A stretch of DNA of 64,000 nt from Tritrichomonas foetus (taxonomy: Eukaryota; Parabasalia; Tritrichomonadida; Tritrichomonadidae). Within the stretch, counting starts at the first letter, position 1. Each line of letters starts with the position of its first letter. A program made the translations under genes and the position numbers. Location of the stretch: NCBI GenBank assembly GCA_001839685.1, contig MLAK01000229.1, positions 32,609 through 96,608 of the forward strand. The letters are read 5' to 3'. This document shows, in pieces, positions 20,992-32,000 of this stretch. The notes below the pieces were generated by a model, which saw only the letters and a list, made by a program, of their open reading frames with translations, ran no database searches and was not told the origin of the DNA.

Positions 20992-21360
20992 CACAACAAT
21001 TCATATTCTCACAACAATACATATTCTCACAGCAATTCGTATTCTCACAACAACGCATATTCTCACAACAATTCGTATTCTCACAACAACGCATATTCTC
21101 ACAACAATTCATATTCTCACAACAATACATATTCTCACAACAATACATATTCTCACAGCAATTCGTATTCTCACAACAACGCATATTCTCACAACAATTC
21201 GTATTCTCACAACAACGCATATTCTCACAACAATTCATATTCTCACAACAATACATATTCTCACAGCAATTCGTATTCTCACAACAACGCATATTCTCAC
21301 AACAATTCGTATTCTCACAACAACGCATATTCTCACAACAATACATATTCTCACAACAAT
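20992..21360. repeat. 18-bp minisatellite with a 108-bp higher-order unit
   Basis: About 20 copies of an 18-bp unit (CACAACAAxxxxxxATTCT-like). Four variants differ in the central bases: A (TTCATA), B (TACATA), C (TTCGTA, some copies with CAGCAA) and D (CGCATA). Their order is A B C D C D, then A B B C D C D, then A B C D C D, then B: three 6-unit blocks, the second with an extra B. The period is a multiple of three and stop-free, so several frames stay open across it on both strands (one reads as FSQQ repeats, the opposite strand as CCEN repeats). These are treated as by-products. Confidence 0.92.
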
Positions 21361-21746
21361 ATTTTTTCTTTTCTTCTCTTTATTCCCAAGATCTCTCTGA
21401 AGAGATGAAAAATCCCTTTATGGCACTTTTAATTTCACTCGTTGAAGAAATATTGTCTGATTCTTTTTGCACCAGATCAAGTACAAAAATTATATCTTTC
21501 ACTGATGAATCTAGATTAACAACACCATCACGTTTGAGATAAACCTTTCATTATTCATTTTGAAGAATAACTTTCATATAATGATATGTTAATGAAATAA
21601 TGAATTAGCATTTGACATTGGTTAATTGTGGGTTGGAAATAATGACTTGATAACATTAAAAAATTGTAAAACACAAAAGTAAAGTAAAAGATGTACCTAA
21701 TAAGGATTAAAATTGAGGATTTGAAGGAAATTTATTAAAAAATTGC

Positions 21747-23139
21747 TTATTGTTGTCCGTCGTCTTCTTCTTCTTCGTCGCCTTCGACTGATTCGGCTGC
21801 GACTTCGTCGTAGTCCTTTTCGAGGAGGGCAAGATCTTCACGGGCTTCTGGGAATTCGGCTTCTTCCATACCTTCACCGACGTACCAGTGGACGAAGGCA
21901 CGCTTGGCGTACATGAGGTCGAACTTGTGGTCAAGGCGGGACCAGGCTTCAGCGATGGCTGTTGTGTTGGCGAGCATGCAAACAGCACGTTGGACCTTGG
22001 CGAGATCGCCTCCTGGGACGACTGTTGGTGGTTGGTAGTTGATACCGATCTTGAAACCTGTTGGGCACCAGTCGACGAATTGGATGGTGCGCTTTGTCTT
22101 GATTGTGGCGACGGCGGCGCCGACATCCTTTGGAACGACATCACCACGGTAGAGGCAAGTGCAGGCCATGTACTTACCGTGACGTGGATCGCACTTAACC
22201 ATCATGTTGGCTGGCTCGAAGAGGGTGTTTGTGATTTCGGCGACGGAGAGNTGTTCGTGGTAGGCCTTTTCGGCTGAGATGACTGGAGCATATGAGCAGA
22301 TTGGGAAGTGGATACGGGCGTATGGGACGAGGTTGGTTTGGAATTCTGTGAAGTCGACNNNNNNNNNNNNNNNNNNNNNNNNNNNNNNNNNNNNNNNNNG
22401 CACCATCGAAACGGAGGGAGGCTGTGAGGGAGGAAACGACTTGACCGATGAGACGGTTAAGGTTGGTGTATGTTGGGCGTTCGATATCGAGGGCGCGGCG
22501 GCAGAGATCGTAAAGGGCTTCGTTATCGACCATGAAAGCGCAATCGGAGTGGTCAATCATGGCGTGGGTGGCGAGAATTGAGTTGTATGGTTCGACGACA
22601 GCTGTTGAAACTTGTGGAGCTGGGTAAACTGTGAATTCGAGCTTGGACTTCTTTCCGTAATCAACGGAGAGACGTTCGAGGAGGAGGGATCCGAAACCAG
22701 CACCTGTACCACCACCGAAGGAGTGGAAGATGAGGAAACCTTGCATACCTGTGCATTGGTCGGCAAGCTTACGGATACGATCGAGNGTAAGATCGATGAT
22801 TTCTTTACCNACTGTGTAGTGACCACGGGCGTAGTTGTTGGCAGCATCTTCCTTACCGTTGATCAATTGTTCTGGGTGGTAGAGCTGGCGGTATGTACCT
22901 GTACGAACTTCATCCATACAGGTTGGTTCGAGATCGATGAAGACAGCACGTGGAACGTGTTTGCCGGCACCTGTTTCTGAGAAGAAGGTGTTGAAAGCAT
23001 CATCGCAGACACCGATTGTCTTGTCTGATGGCATTTGACCGTCTGGCTGGATACCGTGTTCGAGGCAGTAGAGTTCCCAGCAGCCATTACCGATTTGGAC
23101 ACCACATTGTCCGACATGGATTGAAATAACTTCACGCAT
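21747..23139 (-). CDS. Alpha-tubulin, broken by an assembly gap
   Basis: Alpha-tubulin, the GTP-bound subunit of the microtubule heterodimer used in flagella, axostyle and spindle. It starts [20 protein letters not shown], has Lys40 (MPSDK, the axonemal acetylation site), the GGGTGAG nucleotide motif and the alpha-specific [17 protein letters not shown] block. Its acidic tail ends in [11 protein letters not shown], without the terminal tyrosine of the animal protein. A 41-N run (22359-22399) splits the frame. The flanking codons imply that only seven bases are missing, giving a normal protein of about 452 residues. Single Ns occur at 22251, 22786 and 22810. Codon use is strongly GC3-biased, as expected for high expression. 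This is alpha, not beta, by the MREVISI start and C-terminal signatures. Confidence 0.95.
22359..22399. other. Assembly gap inside alpha-tubulin
   Basis: 41 Ns lie between codons for RFDGA and VDFTEF. In alpha-tubulins only Leu-Asn and the rest of the Ala codon lie between, about seven bases, so the gap is over-sized by roughly 34 bases, which explains the apparent frame change. Confidence 0.9.
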
Positions 23140-24070
23140 TTTTGAAGAATGAACTGGGTGAAGTCTTTTTCAATATATTAGAAAACCATTCAATTATTAG
23201 AATTCGTTATTGAAATTTCAGTGGTTTCCGTTATATGCGTTTTTTTAATCAATGTTATGCGTTAAGTTTTATTTTTCAATATAAACCGTTTATATATTTG
23301 GAATAACGGTCGGTAAGGAAACTTTTTGGGACAATATCTGACCAATTGTCTGAATAATGTGACAAATATGAATTGAAATTTGATAATATGGTTTTCTGAT
23401 TTCGGAAACAACATTTTGGTGAAGTTTAATGAAAAAGGTCAATAATGATGAAATTAAAAAAATACAACTATCCTTTATCACAACACTAATTTTTCAAATA
23501 AGAATAGGATTATAATTACAAGATATAATTCTTAATCAATATATACTATTAATGATAAATACTATTAATGAAATTATATGTTATGAAAAAAGCTCTCCAC
23601 AAAAACTAATCCCAAAATGATATTATTGTTATTTCCTCATACTCTCCCAATATATGATATTAATATATGTATTTCACCGTAACTATCAAACATCAATTTA
23701 TAATAATCAAATACATCCTTGACAATTGAGCATATTAAAAGGAGTAATACATTACTAAAAAGGAGAATTAGTTCTAATATTGAGGCTTTTCTTCCGAATA
23801 GAAATGAACAGATCGAATTTGTTAGTTTTAGAAAATCAAGTTAGCCGAACCGCATAATTCAATATTTGACATCATGAAAAATATGAATAGACGAAATCGA
23901 ACGGATTGAAACAAAAGCCTCGCGAGAAAGATCGATATATCGAATTTTCTTACGTTAACGTAATCTTCTGAAATGATATCTTTCATAATTATTATAGAAA
24001 AAGTCTGAGACATGACAACTTTTTGATAGAAATTGAGGAATATAAAAATTTTTTTGCTCGTTATTTAGAA
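23140..24070. other. Intergenic between divergent genes
   Basis: This 931-bp AT-rich region holds the upstream regions of alpha-tubulin (-) and CFAP57 (+). Apart from the tubulin initiator, no element is convincing, and small ORFs here (e.g. 23290-23481 and 23828-24013, minus) have no protein-like features. Confidence 0.55.
23147..23161 (-). promoter_or_regulatory. Initiator-like element of alpha-tubulin
   Basis: On the minus strand the sequence reads TCACCCAGTTCATTC and ends about seven bases before the ATG at 23139. It has the TCAC and TTCATT halves of the trichomonad initiator, with slightly wider spacing than the consensus. Confidence 0.55.
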
Positions 24071-25093
24071 ATGGCGAGCTATACAGGACTCAGACTGGAG
24101 CCTGTGACAGCTCTCGGTGTAAATGTGCTGCCAAATGGAACGATACATTGGAATGGCTCCAGGCAGTTGTTTTATCCGGTCGGTTTGCACATCAGAAGTT
24201 TTTCTCTCGAAACGAATCAAATGCAATTTCTTTTTCCCGAACGCTTTGAAGCCGGCTGTGCAGAAGTAATCAAAATTTGTGATGTCTGCTGTACTTTAAA
24301 CGGTCAATTTATCGCTATATCAGAAGTATTTCGACCAAATTTCGGCGTTTTATCAATTTACGATACGGAAACACAAGTCGCCCACGTTCATTTACGGCAT
24401 GCCGATGTTCAGAAATTTCTATCGGTCACATTTTCGAATGATGGCGGAATGGTTGCAGCGCTCGGATTTGGGCCAGAAGCGACCCGCGTTGTAGTTTGGA
24501 AGATGGGGAGACAAGTCTCCCTTGCTGCTTCGTTTGTTGTTCCATCATCTACGAAAGGTGTCGCATTTGATCCACAGGACAGCTTCAGGGTTTTAATTTT
24601 TGGATCCACTCAAATATCTACAGTTTTAATTAATACTATTGATAAAATTCAAAAGAAGATAGAAATCGACAAAATTTCAAATTATGAACGCTTTTGTTTT
24701 GTTTCTGCCGTAAGTGGTCTTCTTTTGGTTTCGACTGAAGATACTTTGATTACTATCATGAATGATGAAGTTGTTGAAGTCAGCAAACCAATAAAAAGAA
24801 AAATAGAGTTATTAAAATCTGTCAGAAATTTGGTGTTTCTTGTAAGTGAAGGAACTGTGTATTTTTACAAGGCAAACAATTGTGCACCTTTTTTGATTCC
24901 ACTTGGGCCTCTGGATTTGAACGTGAAAAATATTTCTGACTTTTCACCTTCACCAGATGGTGATTTAGCCGTTGCTTTTCATGATGAATCATTTGTAGGA
25001 CTTCTTGACTTGAATGTAGCTTTGAAGCTTTTGAAAAATCAAAAAGATGTTGAAGAAAACGAAAATATGAAATTAAATAAAGAACAACAATGA
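24071..25093 (+). CDS. CFAP57: CFAP57 (WDR65), N-terminal part
   Basis: A ~340-residue first half of the WD-repeat axonemal protein CFAP57/WDR65. It starts at the ATG at 24071 (MASYTGLRLEPVTALG); a TTG 48 bases upstream is not a credible start. Segments such as HADVQKFLSVTFSNDGGMVA and the following VVVWK follow the human first propeller in order and spacing. CFAP57 forms part of the inner-arm dynein g/d docking assembly on axonemal doublets. The frame stops at TGA 25091-25093, before the second propeller, which continues in another frame downstream (see next entry). The 5' part is clearly GC-richer than the 3' part. Either the gene is interrupted (intron, insertion or assembly error) or this copy is broken. 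Confidence 0.83.
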   Translation: MASYTGLRLEPVTALGVNVLPNGTIHWNGSRQLFYPVGLHIRSFSLETNQMQFLFPERFEAGCAEVIKICDVCCTLNGQFIAISEVFRPNFGVLSIYDTETQVAHVHLRHADVQKFLSVTFSNDGGMVAALGFGPEATRVVVWKMGRQVSLAASFVVPSSTKGVAFDPQDSFRVLIFGSTQISTVLINTIDKIQKKIEIDKISNYERFCFVSAVSGLLLVSTEDTLITIMNDEVVEVSKPIKRKIELLKSVRNLVFLVSEGTVYFYKANNCAPFLIPLGPLDLNVKNISDFSPSPDGDLAVAFHDESFVGLLDLNVALKLLKNQKDVEENENMKLNKEQQ

Positions 25094-25191
25094 GTATATT
25101 TTAAAATCTTTCAACAGTTTTAGGTATTGTTTTATCATTAAATATAACCGATGATGAAATATATAGAGTGTTGAAATTAAATAAAGAACAA
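25068..25191. repeat. 20-bp direct repeats flanking the CFAP57 break
   Basis: The 20-mer TGAAATTAAATAAAGAACAA occurs at 25068-25087 and again at 25172-25191, 104 bp apart. Both copies read KLNKEQ in the local coding frame. Joining the first copy to the second would remove 104 bp and give one continuous frame. Confidence 0.9.
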
Positions 25192-27858
25192 GAAGAAGAA
25201 ATAAATGAATTTCTGAAGTCACAAACAACAGTAACAGCTGCCCAAAACAATGTTGTCGATAAAGCTGAAATGCAACAATTCCTTGGATTATTTTCTCCTT
25301 TGCCAATACGATTTCATATTGGTCCAATTGTTGCAATTGCAACTTGTCCACGAAAACCGCTTTTAGCAACATGCGGACAAGATCGAACCTTACTTGTTTG
25401 GAACTTAGCTAAGAGATGCGTAATAGCTTCAGAAAAACTAACAGAACCGGTAAATTCATGTTCTTTTCATCCCTCTGGTGATTTGCTTGCTGTCGGAACA
25501 TCTGAAAAACTTTTATTGTATTCTTTAACTTTTGATTCACTTGTTTTACGTGCCAAATGGGAATCTTTATCATGTACCTGCGTCTCATTTTCCAATGGTG
25601 GTCATTTACTTGCAGCTGGATCTCTTCTTATTAAAGTGATAGCAACATATAGTGCAAAAACTATCACTTCTCTTCGTGGCCACAATTTGTCTGTAAAATC
25701 GATCGAATGGGCTCCTAATGATGCATTTTTTGTTTCTTGTGGTATTGACGGAAATGTTTTTAAATGGTCTGCACGAACATGGGATCGAGAATCTTTAATA
25801 TCTCTTCCATCACAATGTATTGGTGCTCTTTTATCTCCATCTTCAACTTATGAAGAAGAGTCAAATAAATTGGTACCAACTTATAATTGTTTAGTTACTA
25901 CTTCAAATAATACTATTTATGATTTAGAATTAAAATGTGAACGAATGCCAAAAAAGAAATTAAATATTACAGCTATTTCTCTTCCTGTCAATTTTAGTTT
26001 AGTGAGTGGTGATCAAAGAGGTAATTTACAAGTAATACCTTATCCACTTTTGCCTGCAGGTGAAGATAATCCATTTCATATTGGAATGGAAAATGCAGTT
26101 CATACTGCTGCAGTACATTGTATAATGGCATCATCTGATGGACAGACTCTTTTTACTGCTTCTGAAGACTCCTCAATCTTTATTTTTAACCTTGTTCAAC
26201 CTCATCAAATGGTTATAGCAGCCCCAGTCTCACTTGCTCTATCGCGTGATGAACAAAGTTTCCTTATTGAGCGTGAAGCCTTTGAAGAAAAACAGGAAAC
26301 TCTAACTAGACTTAGAGAAATGTTAAACTTACATAGATCCCAATTCCAATGTGCCAAAACGAAATTGAATGAACAACAAAGTCGAGAAGTTGTTCAACAA
26401 AAAAATAAATGGCAAATGACTTTTTGTGCATTGAAAAAGCAAGTCCACGCTTTAACCAAACAAAAAGCCGAACAAGAGAAAAAAGCCACGGACATCATTG
26501 CGGATAGTGATACTCAACATGGTTCCAAATTAAAAGCAGTAAAAGAACTTTATGAAGCCAAATTAACAGAACAAACCAAAGAAGCTGCTAAGTTAATGAA
26601 AGAAAAAGTGAAGGTTCAATGTGATTATGAAGATAAGTTACATCAAATGACTGAATCTTATAAAAGTAAACTTCAAGAACGTCGTGAAACAGCACAAAAG
26701 CAACTAGAAGTTCAAGCAATGGACAATGTTGAATGTGAAAAAGAATACAAGCAAATCCAAAGACTTCAAGGTGAAGAAAAAATAGTATTACAGCATGAAC
26801 ATGAAATGGAAATGGAAAAATTTAAAGAAGATTTTGAACAACAAATTGCTAAATTAAATAATGATATTGAAGGCATTAGAACTGAAATTGTCGGTCTTCA
26901 AGATATTCATGATGGTAATGTTGAACAAACGGCTAATCTAGAAAATGCAAAAAGACGATTAAATGGTGAAAATCGTTCGCTAGAAAAACAAAAACAAGTT
27001 TGTCAGAATCAAATCAATCAATTGAAAACAGAACTTGCTGCTAGGGGTGATCGAGTTGCTAGGCAAACAAACAATTTAATTGCTTTGAAATCAAGAAATG
27101 ATGAACTTCAAAAATGGAGATCGGTGATGGATTATCGTTCAAATGAACTGAAAAATCAGGTTGAACCAAAATCTCGACAAATTGAAGAATTAAGAAAAAA
27201 CATTTCCGATAATGAAGCAATGTTGAGACAATTAAAGCAATCTAATCTAAAAGATACAACTGAACTCGAAAAAATGGAAGCAGAAATCAATGGACTTTAT
27301 AATGAAATTTTGAAAGCAGAAAACCAATCACAAAAATGTGAGGCAACAATTAATCAATTCAAAAACCGCGTACATTCTGTTTACACTGAAGTTGAACCAG
27401 AATACTGGGCGGATGAGATTTCCAAGCTGCATAAAGATTTTATTGCTGAAAATGATATGGAAGCGGAAGATCAAGCGTTAATTGATACATTGAAGGAATT
27501 TAATCGTCATAAAAGTTCACTTGCTGAAAAAGTTGTTACTTTGAGAATGAAAGTTGAAGATAATACAGAATCAAGTGGATTTTCATTTATGAAGCAAATT
27601 ACTAAAAATGAAGATTTAATGAGCGAACTAGGGAAAATGAGACATGAAAATAAAAGGCTTAAGTCAGATTTACATTTAGCACAAACCGAATTGAATACTT
27701 TAATGAGGCAATGCCAAAGAGAATCACCTGCTTTAGAACAGAAGGTGAAAACGATGTTTCGATCTACTAATATTACTATTTGCCAACCAGTTCCTCAATC
27801 AATGCAGAAACGCACAACACGTTCAGGTATGTCAATGACCATTGAACATTATGTATAA
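25105..27858 (+). CDS. CFAP57: CFAP57 (WDR65), C-terminal part
   Basis: This is the continuation of CFAP57 in another frame; the frame is open from 25105. The protein-like part begins near LSLNITDDEIYRVLKLNK. It has the second WD propeller, whose GPIVAIATCPRKPLLATCGQ parallels human CFAP57 closely. CSFHPSGDLLAVGTSEKL and SFSNGGHLLAAGS follow. From ~residue 380 the protein is a long coiled coil, as in the family. It has no ATG of its own near the start, and the N-terminal propeller is supplied by the preceding ORF. A single base indel cannot join them, because frame one is closed by TAA at 25102-25104 and frame two by TGA at 25091-25093. An intron, insertion or misassembly of about 30-105 bp is required. 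The stop lies in TAAA. Confidence 0.87.
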   Translation, partial: NLSTVLGIVLSLNITDDEIYRVLKLNKEQEEEINEFLKSQTTVTAAQNNVVDKAEMQQFLGLFSPLPIRFHIGPIVAIATCPRKPLLATCGQDRTLLVWNLAKRCVIASEKLTEPVNSCSFHPSGDLLAVGTSEKLLLYSLTFDSLVLRAKWESLSCTCVSFSNGGHLLAAGSLLIKVIATYSAKTITSLRGHNLSVKSIEWAPNDAFFVSCGIDGNVFKWSARTWDRESLISLPSQCIGALLSPSSTYEEESNKLVPTYNCLVTTSNNTIYDLELKCERMPKKKLNITAISLPVNFSLVSGDQRGNLQVIPYPLLPAGEDNPFHIGMENAVHTAAVHCIMASSDGQTLFTASEDSSIFIFNLVQPHQMVIAAPVSLALSRDEQSFLIEREAFEEKQETLTRLREMLNLHRSQFQCAKTKLNEQQSREVVQQKNKWQMTFCALKKQVHALTKQKAEQEKKATDIIADSDTQHGSKLKAVKELYEAKLTEQTKEAAKLMKEKVKVQCDYEDKLHQMTESYKSKLQERRETAQKQLEVQAMDNVECEKEYKQIQRLQGEEKIVLQHEHEMEMEKFKEDFEQQIAKLNNDIEGIRTEIVGLQDIHDGNVEQTANLENAKRRLNGENRSLEKQKQVCQNQINQLKTELAARGDRVARQTNNLIALKSRNDELQKWRSVMDYRSNELKNQVEPKSRQIEELRKNISDNEAMLRQLKQSNLKDTTELEKMEAEINGLYNEILKAENQSQKCEATINQFKNRVHSVYTEVEPEYWADEISKLHKDFIAENDMEAEDQALIDTLKEFNRHKSSLAEKVVTLRMKVEDNTESSGFSFMKQITKNEDLMSELGKMRHENKRLKSDLHLAQTELNTLMRQCQRESPALEQKVKTMFRSTNITICQPVPQSMQKRTTRSGMSMTIEHYV

Positions 27859-29045
27859 AATTGTTTTTATTTTTTTGACATGTATTGGTTTGTTTTTTTG
27901 AGTTTGTGTATCTTTGATAATAATTTTGTCGAATTAAAGCAACTAAGAAATGAATGAAATTAGTAATAAATTAAAGAAGAAAGAAAGAAGAAATCGAACA
28001 ATTTATGTTGACCATCTCATTACCAATAATATTCATTAATTTGTATCTTAATTCTGTTAGAGATATTTCACTTATATGAAAGAAATAAATTCTTCTCACT
28101 AATTGGTTTCCACTTGGCTGAGTGAATCAATATGATTTCCAATATTTATCTAAAAATTGATTTGTTACATTTCCCCATTTTTTAAGATGAAAACAATATA
28201 TATTTCCGTGATGTTAGAGAAATTAAATCTATCAGCAAATATCGAAATTTCGAATATCATCGTAATTTTTCTAATCATTCTAAAAATATTTAATATCATG
28301 TTAAATAATCTTAGTCATGCTTTTAAATACTTTGATCATGGAAAGATTTTTTTTATGATTGTTATTCGTCACAGAGATGAAGTGAATTTATATTGCCAGA
28401 ATTTTGAATGACATTCGTTTAAATTTTTTCATTATCTATTCAAAAATCGTACTCATCCATATTTCTTCATATTTATCGAGAACTAGATCGATTTCTTGAA
28501 AGATTAAAAATATAAATGCTATATTTTGCCCACTTTCAATTGAATTTTAATTGATTATTTCTTAGCTCTCACAAATTGTATTTTGTTGCCCATTAAAGTT
28601 CAGAAATTGCCACACAAAAAATAAAAACGTGCAATATAAAAAAATTGGAAACAACTATGTATACCATATATATCTTGATATTTATCATTTTCCTATTGAA
28701 TTAATAATAGATAAGCATGGTTTAATAATTTTTAATCTAATTATATGAATATTTTAAGGAGATATTTTCCAAATAATAATTGAATACTTTTCAGATCTCA
28801 TTGAATATGAATAAAACTATTAATTGACAAATTAAATATATCTTATTATTTAAAGAGAAATTATATTTTTTATTAATATATCAAGAACTAATGAAAATAA
28901 AAGATATTAAAATAAGTTTATTTACTGTATAAATCAAAAACAATGACAATATTAGAGTTTTAAAAATATGTTTTTTTTTTTTGAAAAGTGATTCAAATTT
29001 GAAATAAATTATACAGAAAAGTCGTTAAAAAAATTCATTCTTATA
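27859..29045. other. Intergenic, very AT-rich, no gene seen
   Basis: This 1187-bp interval lies between CFAP57 and the surface-protein gene. It is extremely AT-rich towards its right end. The ORF at 28157-28411 has an Ile/Asn/Phe composition typical of AT-rich non-coding DNA. No structured RNA was recognised. Confidence 0.55.
29034..29040 (+). promoter_or_regulatory. Initiator-like TTCATTC before the surface-protein gene
   Basis: TTCATTC ends five bases before the ATG at 29046, matching the core and spacing of trichomonad initiators. Confidence 0.5.
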
Positions 29046-32000
29046 ATGCTATTCCTTGCATTATCTTCTTTAGCCGCAAGCTTCACTTTCAAAGTTTGCT
29101 CAGAGAATGGTGGTTCCTGTTCTTCAAATCCCTATACCAAAGAACAATTTACAGCACAATTCCTCAATGGTTTATATGAATATGGAAATGCCGATATAAT
29201 TGAGTTTGAAAAAGAAACTGACAGTGAAGGTAATTTAACACTCAACTTTGATGGAATTAATCCAAATTTCGTGATTAGCTTGTATGACACATCTACAAAC
29301 AGTACTTTGACGATTCAAACAGCCGCACCTTCCAATTATGCGAATACCTCAGTTATTCCATGCATCATAGCTGCTGGATATAACATTGTTGTTCAAAACA
29401 GTGATACCAAAGCCGAATATAATACTCTCCAAGTTCGTCAAACTGTTGAAGGTAGTTCAATTAAGTCCAGTGATTCCAGGCCCCTCAAGATCATTACTGA
29501 TAGGAGAAATATCTATTATAGTGGGATGTCATCTTCACGCTATTCCTCTCTAGCTCCTATCATTGGTACTTCTGCTTACTTAAACATCAATGATAATTCC
29601 ATCTTAGTGAGGGCCGATCCAAATGAATCCGTCATGTACACCATTGAGCCTGTTCAAACATATCAACGTTATTTCTATAATAATTTAGATTTTGATGATG
29701 ATTATTTCATCCAATCCCGTTTATATGTTTATCTTTCGGTCAAGGCAACTGTGACCTATGGCAAGAAGAAAGTAACTCTGACTTTCTCTAATGGAAAAAC
29801 CATTACTTTCGTTGGCGCTGGAGACAGAATTCACATTGAATTCGGTTTAGCAGATGAATCCACAGTTACATGTGAAAATAATCTTCTTGCATCTGATGTT
29901 ATTCCTCCTATAGTGCGAACAAGTTCTTCGTCTGACAGCAAAGGAGTCACAATTAGAGGAAATTGGCCAGATAACATTAAATACAGATATCCATCAATGT
30001 ACCTTGGAAAAGGAGTTTATGTTGTGCCATTTTCTATATATGGTGATTCTTTAAGAGGCAAGATCTTTTATGGCGCACAAAACTATCCAGCTTCTTCTGA
30101 TTATGACAGTGTAAATGCCCAAATTACTCTTATTGAAAAGAATTCGTCGCTTTCTGGCTTTTTTGACAGTGATAATATTACACTTCTCCTTCAAACTGAA
30201 CAAGAAACAACACTTTATATAAAAGGAGGTATAAGAACCCGTGCAAACCGAAGAGAAATTTATGATGATAAAACAGGTTCATGGACAGGAATATTTTATT
30301 ACGAATATCCTCAATTATTTGCAGCTTCACCAAAATTAACTATTATTGCATCAGAAGCGAAAGAAGGTCTTAATCTTACAGGTAATGCCAAATACTATGT
30401 TCAAAAAATCGATAATTCCGATCAAGAGATTGAAAAAACAATTTACACCCTTCGCCCAGGTGGTACTGTCATTGTCCCTTATACAATGTCATTTAATGAT
30501 GTTGGCACAGCATTTGAGAAAATCTACAATGATTTCGCTTCTAAAAACCCAGAACCCCCTGAAAAGAGCAAATTCATTGAATATTGGAATTATTATATAA
30601 AATTTGCAACTAATAAAGCCGGAGAATTATCTGAAGCTTTAGAAACACTAGCTATGAAACCTGTTAAGCTCAATATTAATGCACAGGCACTAGCTGAAGG
30701 CCAAAAGAATAGATTACAAATTCGCAGAATGGATTATCCAGTTGCCTCCTTATATTCATTGAATTTGAATAAAGAATTCCCAGCTGTTTGTTCTAGTTCT
30801 GGTACACTGGATCTCTCACAATGGGAGCTCTCTTATGGGAAAGATTTAATCAAAGGATTGTTGGAATATTTCGAAGCTTCAGTAGATGATGTTGACGAAT
30901 ACCTTCCACAAATCAAAGATACTGCTATCGAAGGTGAATTTGTTTCAACTGACAATAAAAAATGCATTGGGTTCAAAAACACTAAAATGCCAGCATCAAC
31001 TTTCGAATTGGTTGTTTTTACTACCAATACTACTTACCTTGAAATCATGAAGAAGATTTCTATCATTTCATTACTCACTGCTGATGATCTTGAAGTTACT
31101 AATAAACTTAAGAACAAAGCTTCTAGAAATATTTTCCTTGTTGCTATGGATGATACACCATCTGGTAAATCAATAAACTTGAAAGGCATTTCTGAAGAGG
31201 CAAATGTTTTCTTATTTGGAGCTCCATTCAAAGCATTTGATGATGTCATGAATGCAGTTGAATACATCGACGGATTAAATGGTAGTGATCCAAATATTGA
31301 TTTTGAAAAATTAATGCTTGATAAGATATGTGAAGTCGTTAAGAAATATAAAACATATCTTCCAAAGGTCAATGTTATTTTCGATGATCGCCTTCAGACA
31401 TTATTTACATTTACAACAGAGCTAACAACTTCTCATCTTGAATGTTCAACATTTGTTTCATTCGCTTCTTCAGTGGTTGCTACAGAATTCAATGCAGCTA
31501 CAACTATAACAGATTCGCAAACTTTCGAACTGATGAAATCTCTGACATTCAATATCCTTGTCATTTTGCCAGTTTCACTCGATCCGCCTAACTTATATGT
31601 AGTTGATCAAATTAAATTTGAAGAAGATGGATGGTTATTACATTATGCTAAAGGATATTTGGATCAATACAAGAGCTTTGAAGTTAAGCCAACAACACAT
31701 AAAATTCCACAAAATCGCGTAACTTCACAATTACTGGTTTATTCAATGACTGATAATATTGACTTTAATGTTCCAGAAACAATAAAAGGGAAGGTTTATG
31801 GTGCAGGAATTACAACTGAATTCACATCCATCACTGTTAAAGATTTTCCAGGAATGTTCACACTTGAAGGCGTTACATCGCGCTTAAGAGGCGAAATTGC
31901 AGAAATTCTTCATGGAATTACTTCTGCTTTCACTTCTAAAAATGCTCATCTTCTTGAAGGTGGCGAGGGTGAAGGCTCAACTTCAACAACAAGTGTTAAA

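Noticed and set aside
20931..21542. 203-codon plus-strand ORF (and a 121-codon minus-strand one) across the minisatellite
   Set aside because: They are open only because the 18-bp unit has no stop codon and is a multiple of three; several frames on both strands are open, with no start context or conserved flank.
22195..23139. Beta-tubulin
   Set aside because: The MREVISI start, [17 protein letters not shown] block and acidic Gln-ended tail are alpha-tubulin features.
23290..23481. Small gene between alpha-tubulin and CFAP57
   Set aside because: Ile/Asn/Phe-rich composition typical of AT-rich non-coding DNA, no initiator and no recognisable motif.
25068..25191. Trichomonad spliceosomal intron at the CFAP57 break
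   Set aside because: I could not place the conserved GTAYGT and ACTAACACAYAG signals there. An intron remains possible but is not supported by motifs.
28157..28411. 84-codon ORF upstream of the surface-protein gene
   Set aside because: Low-complexity Ile/Met/Asn composition and no initiator or homology; treated as non-coding.
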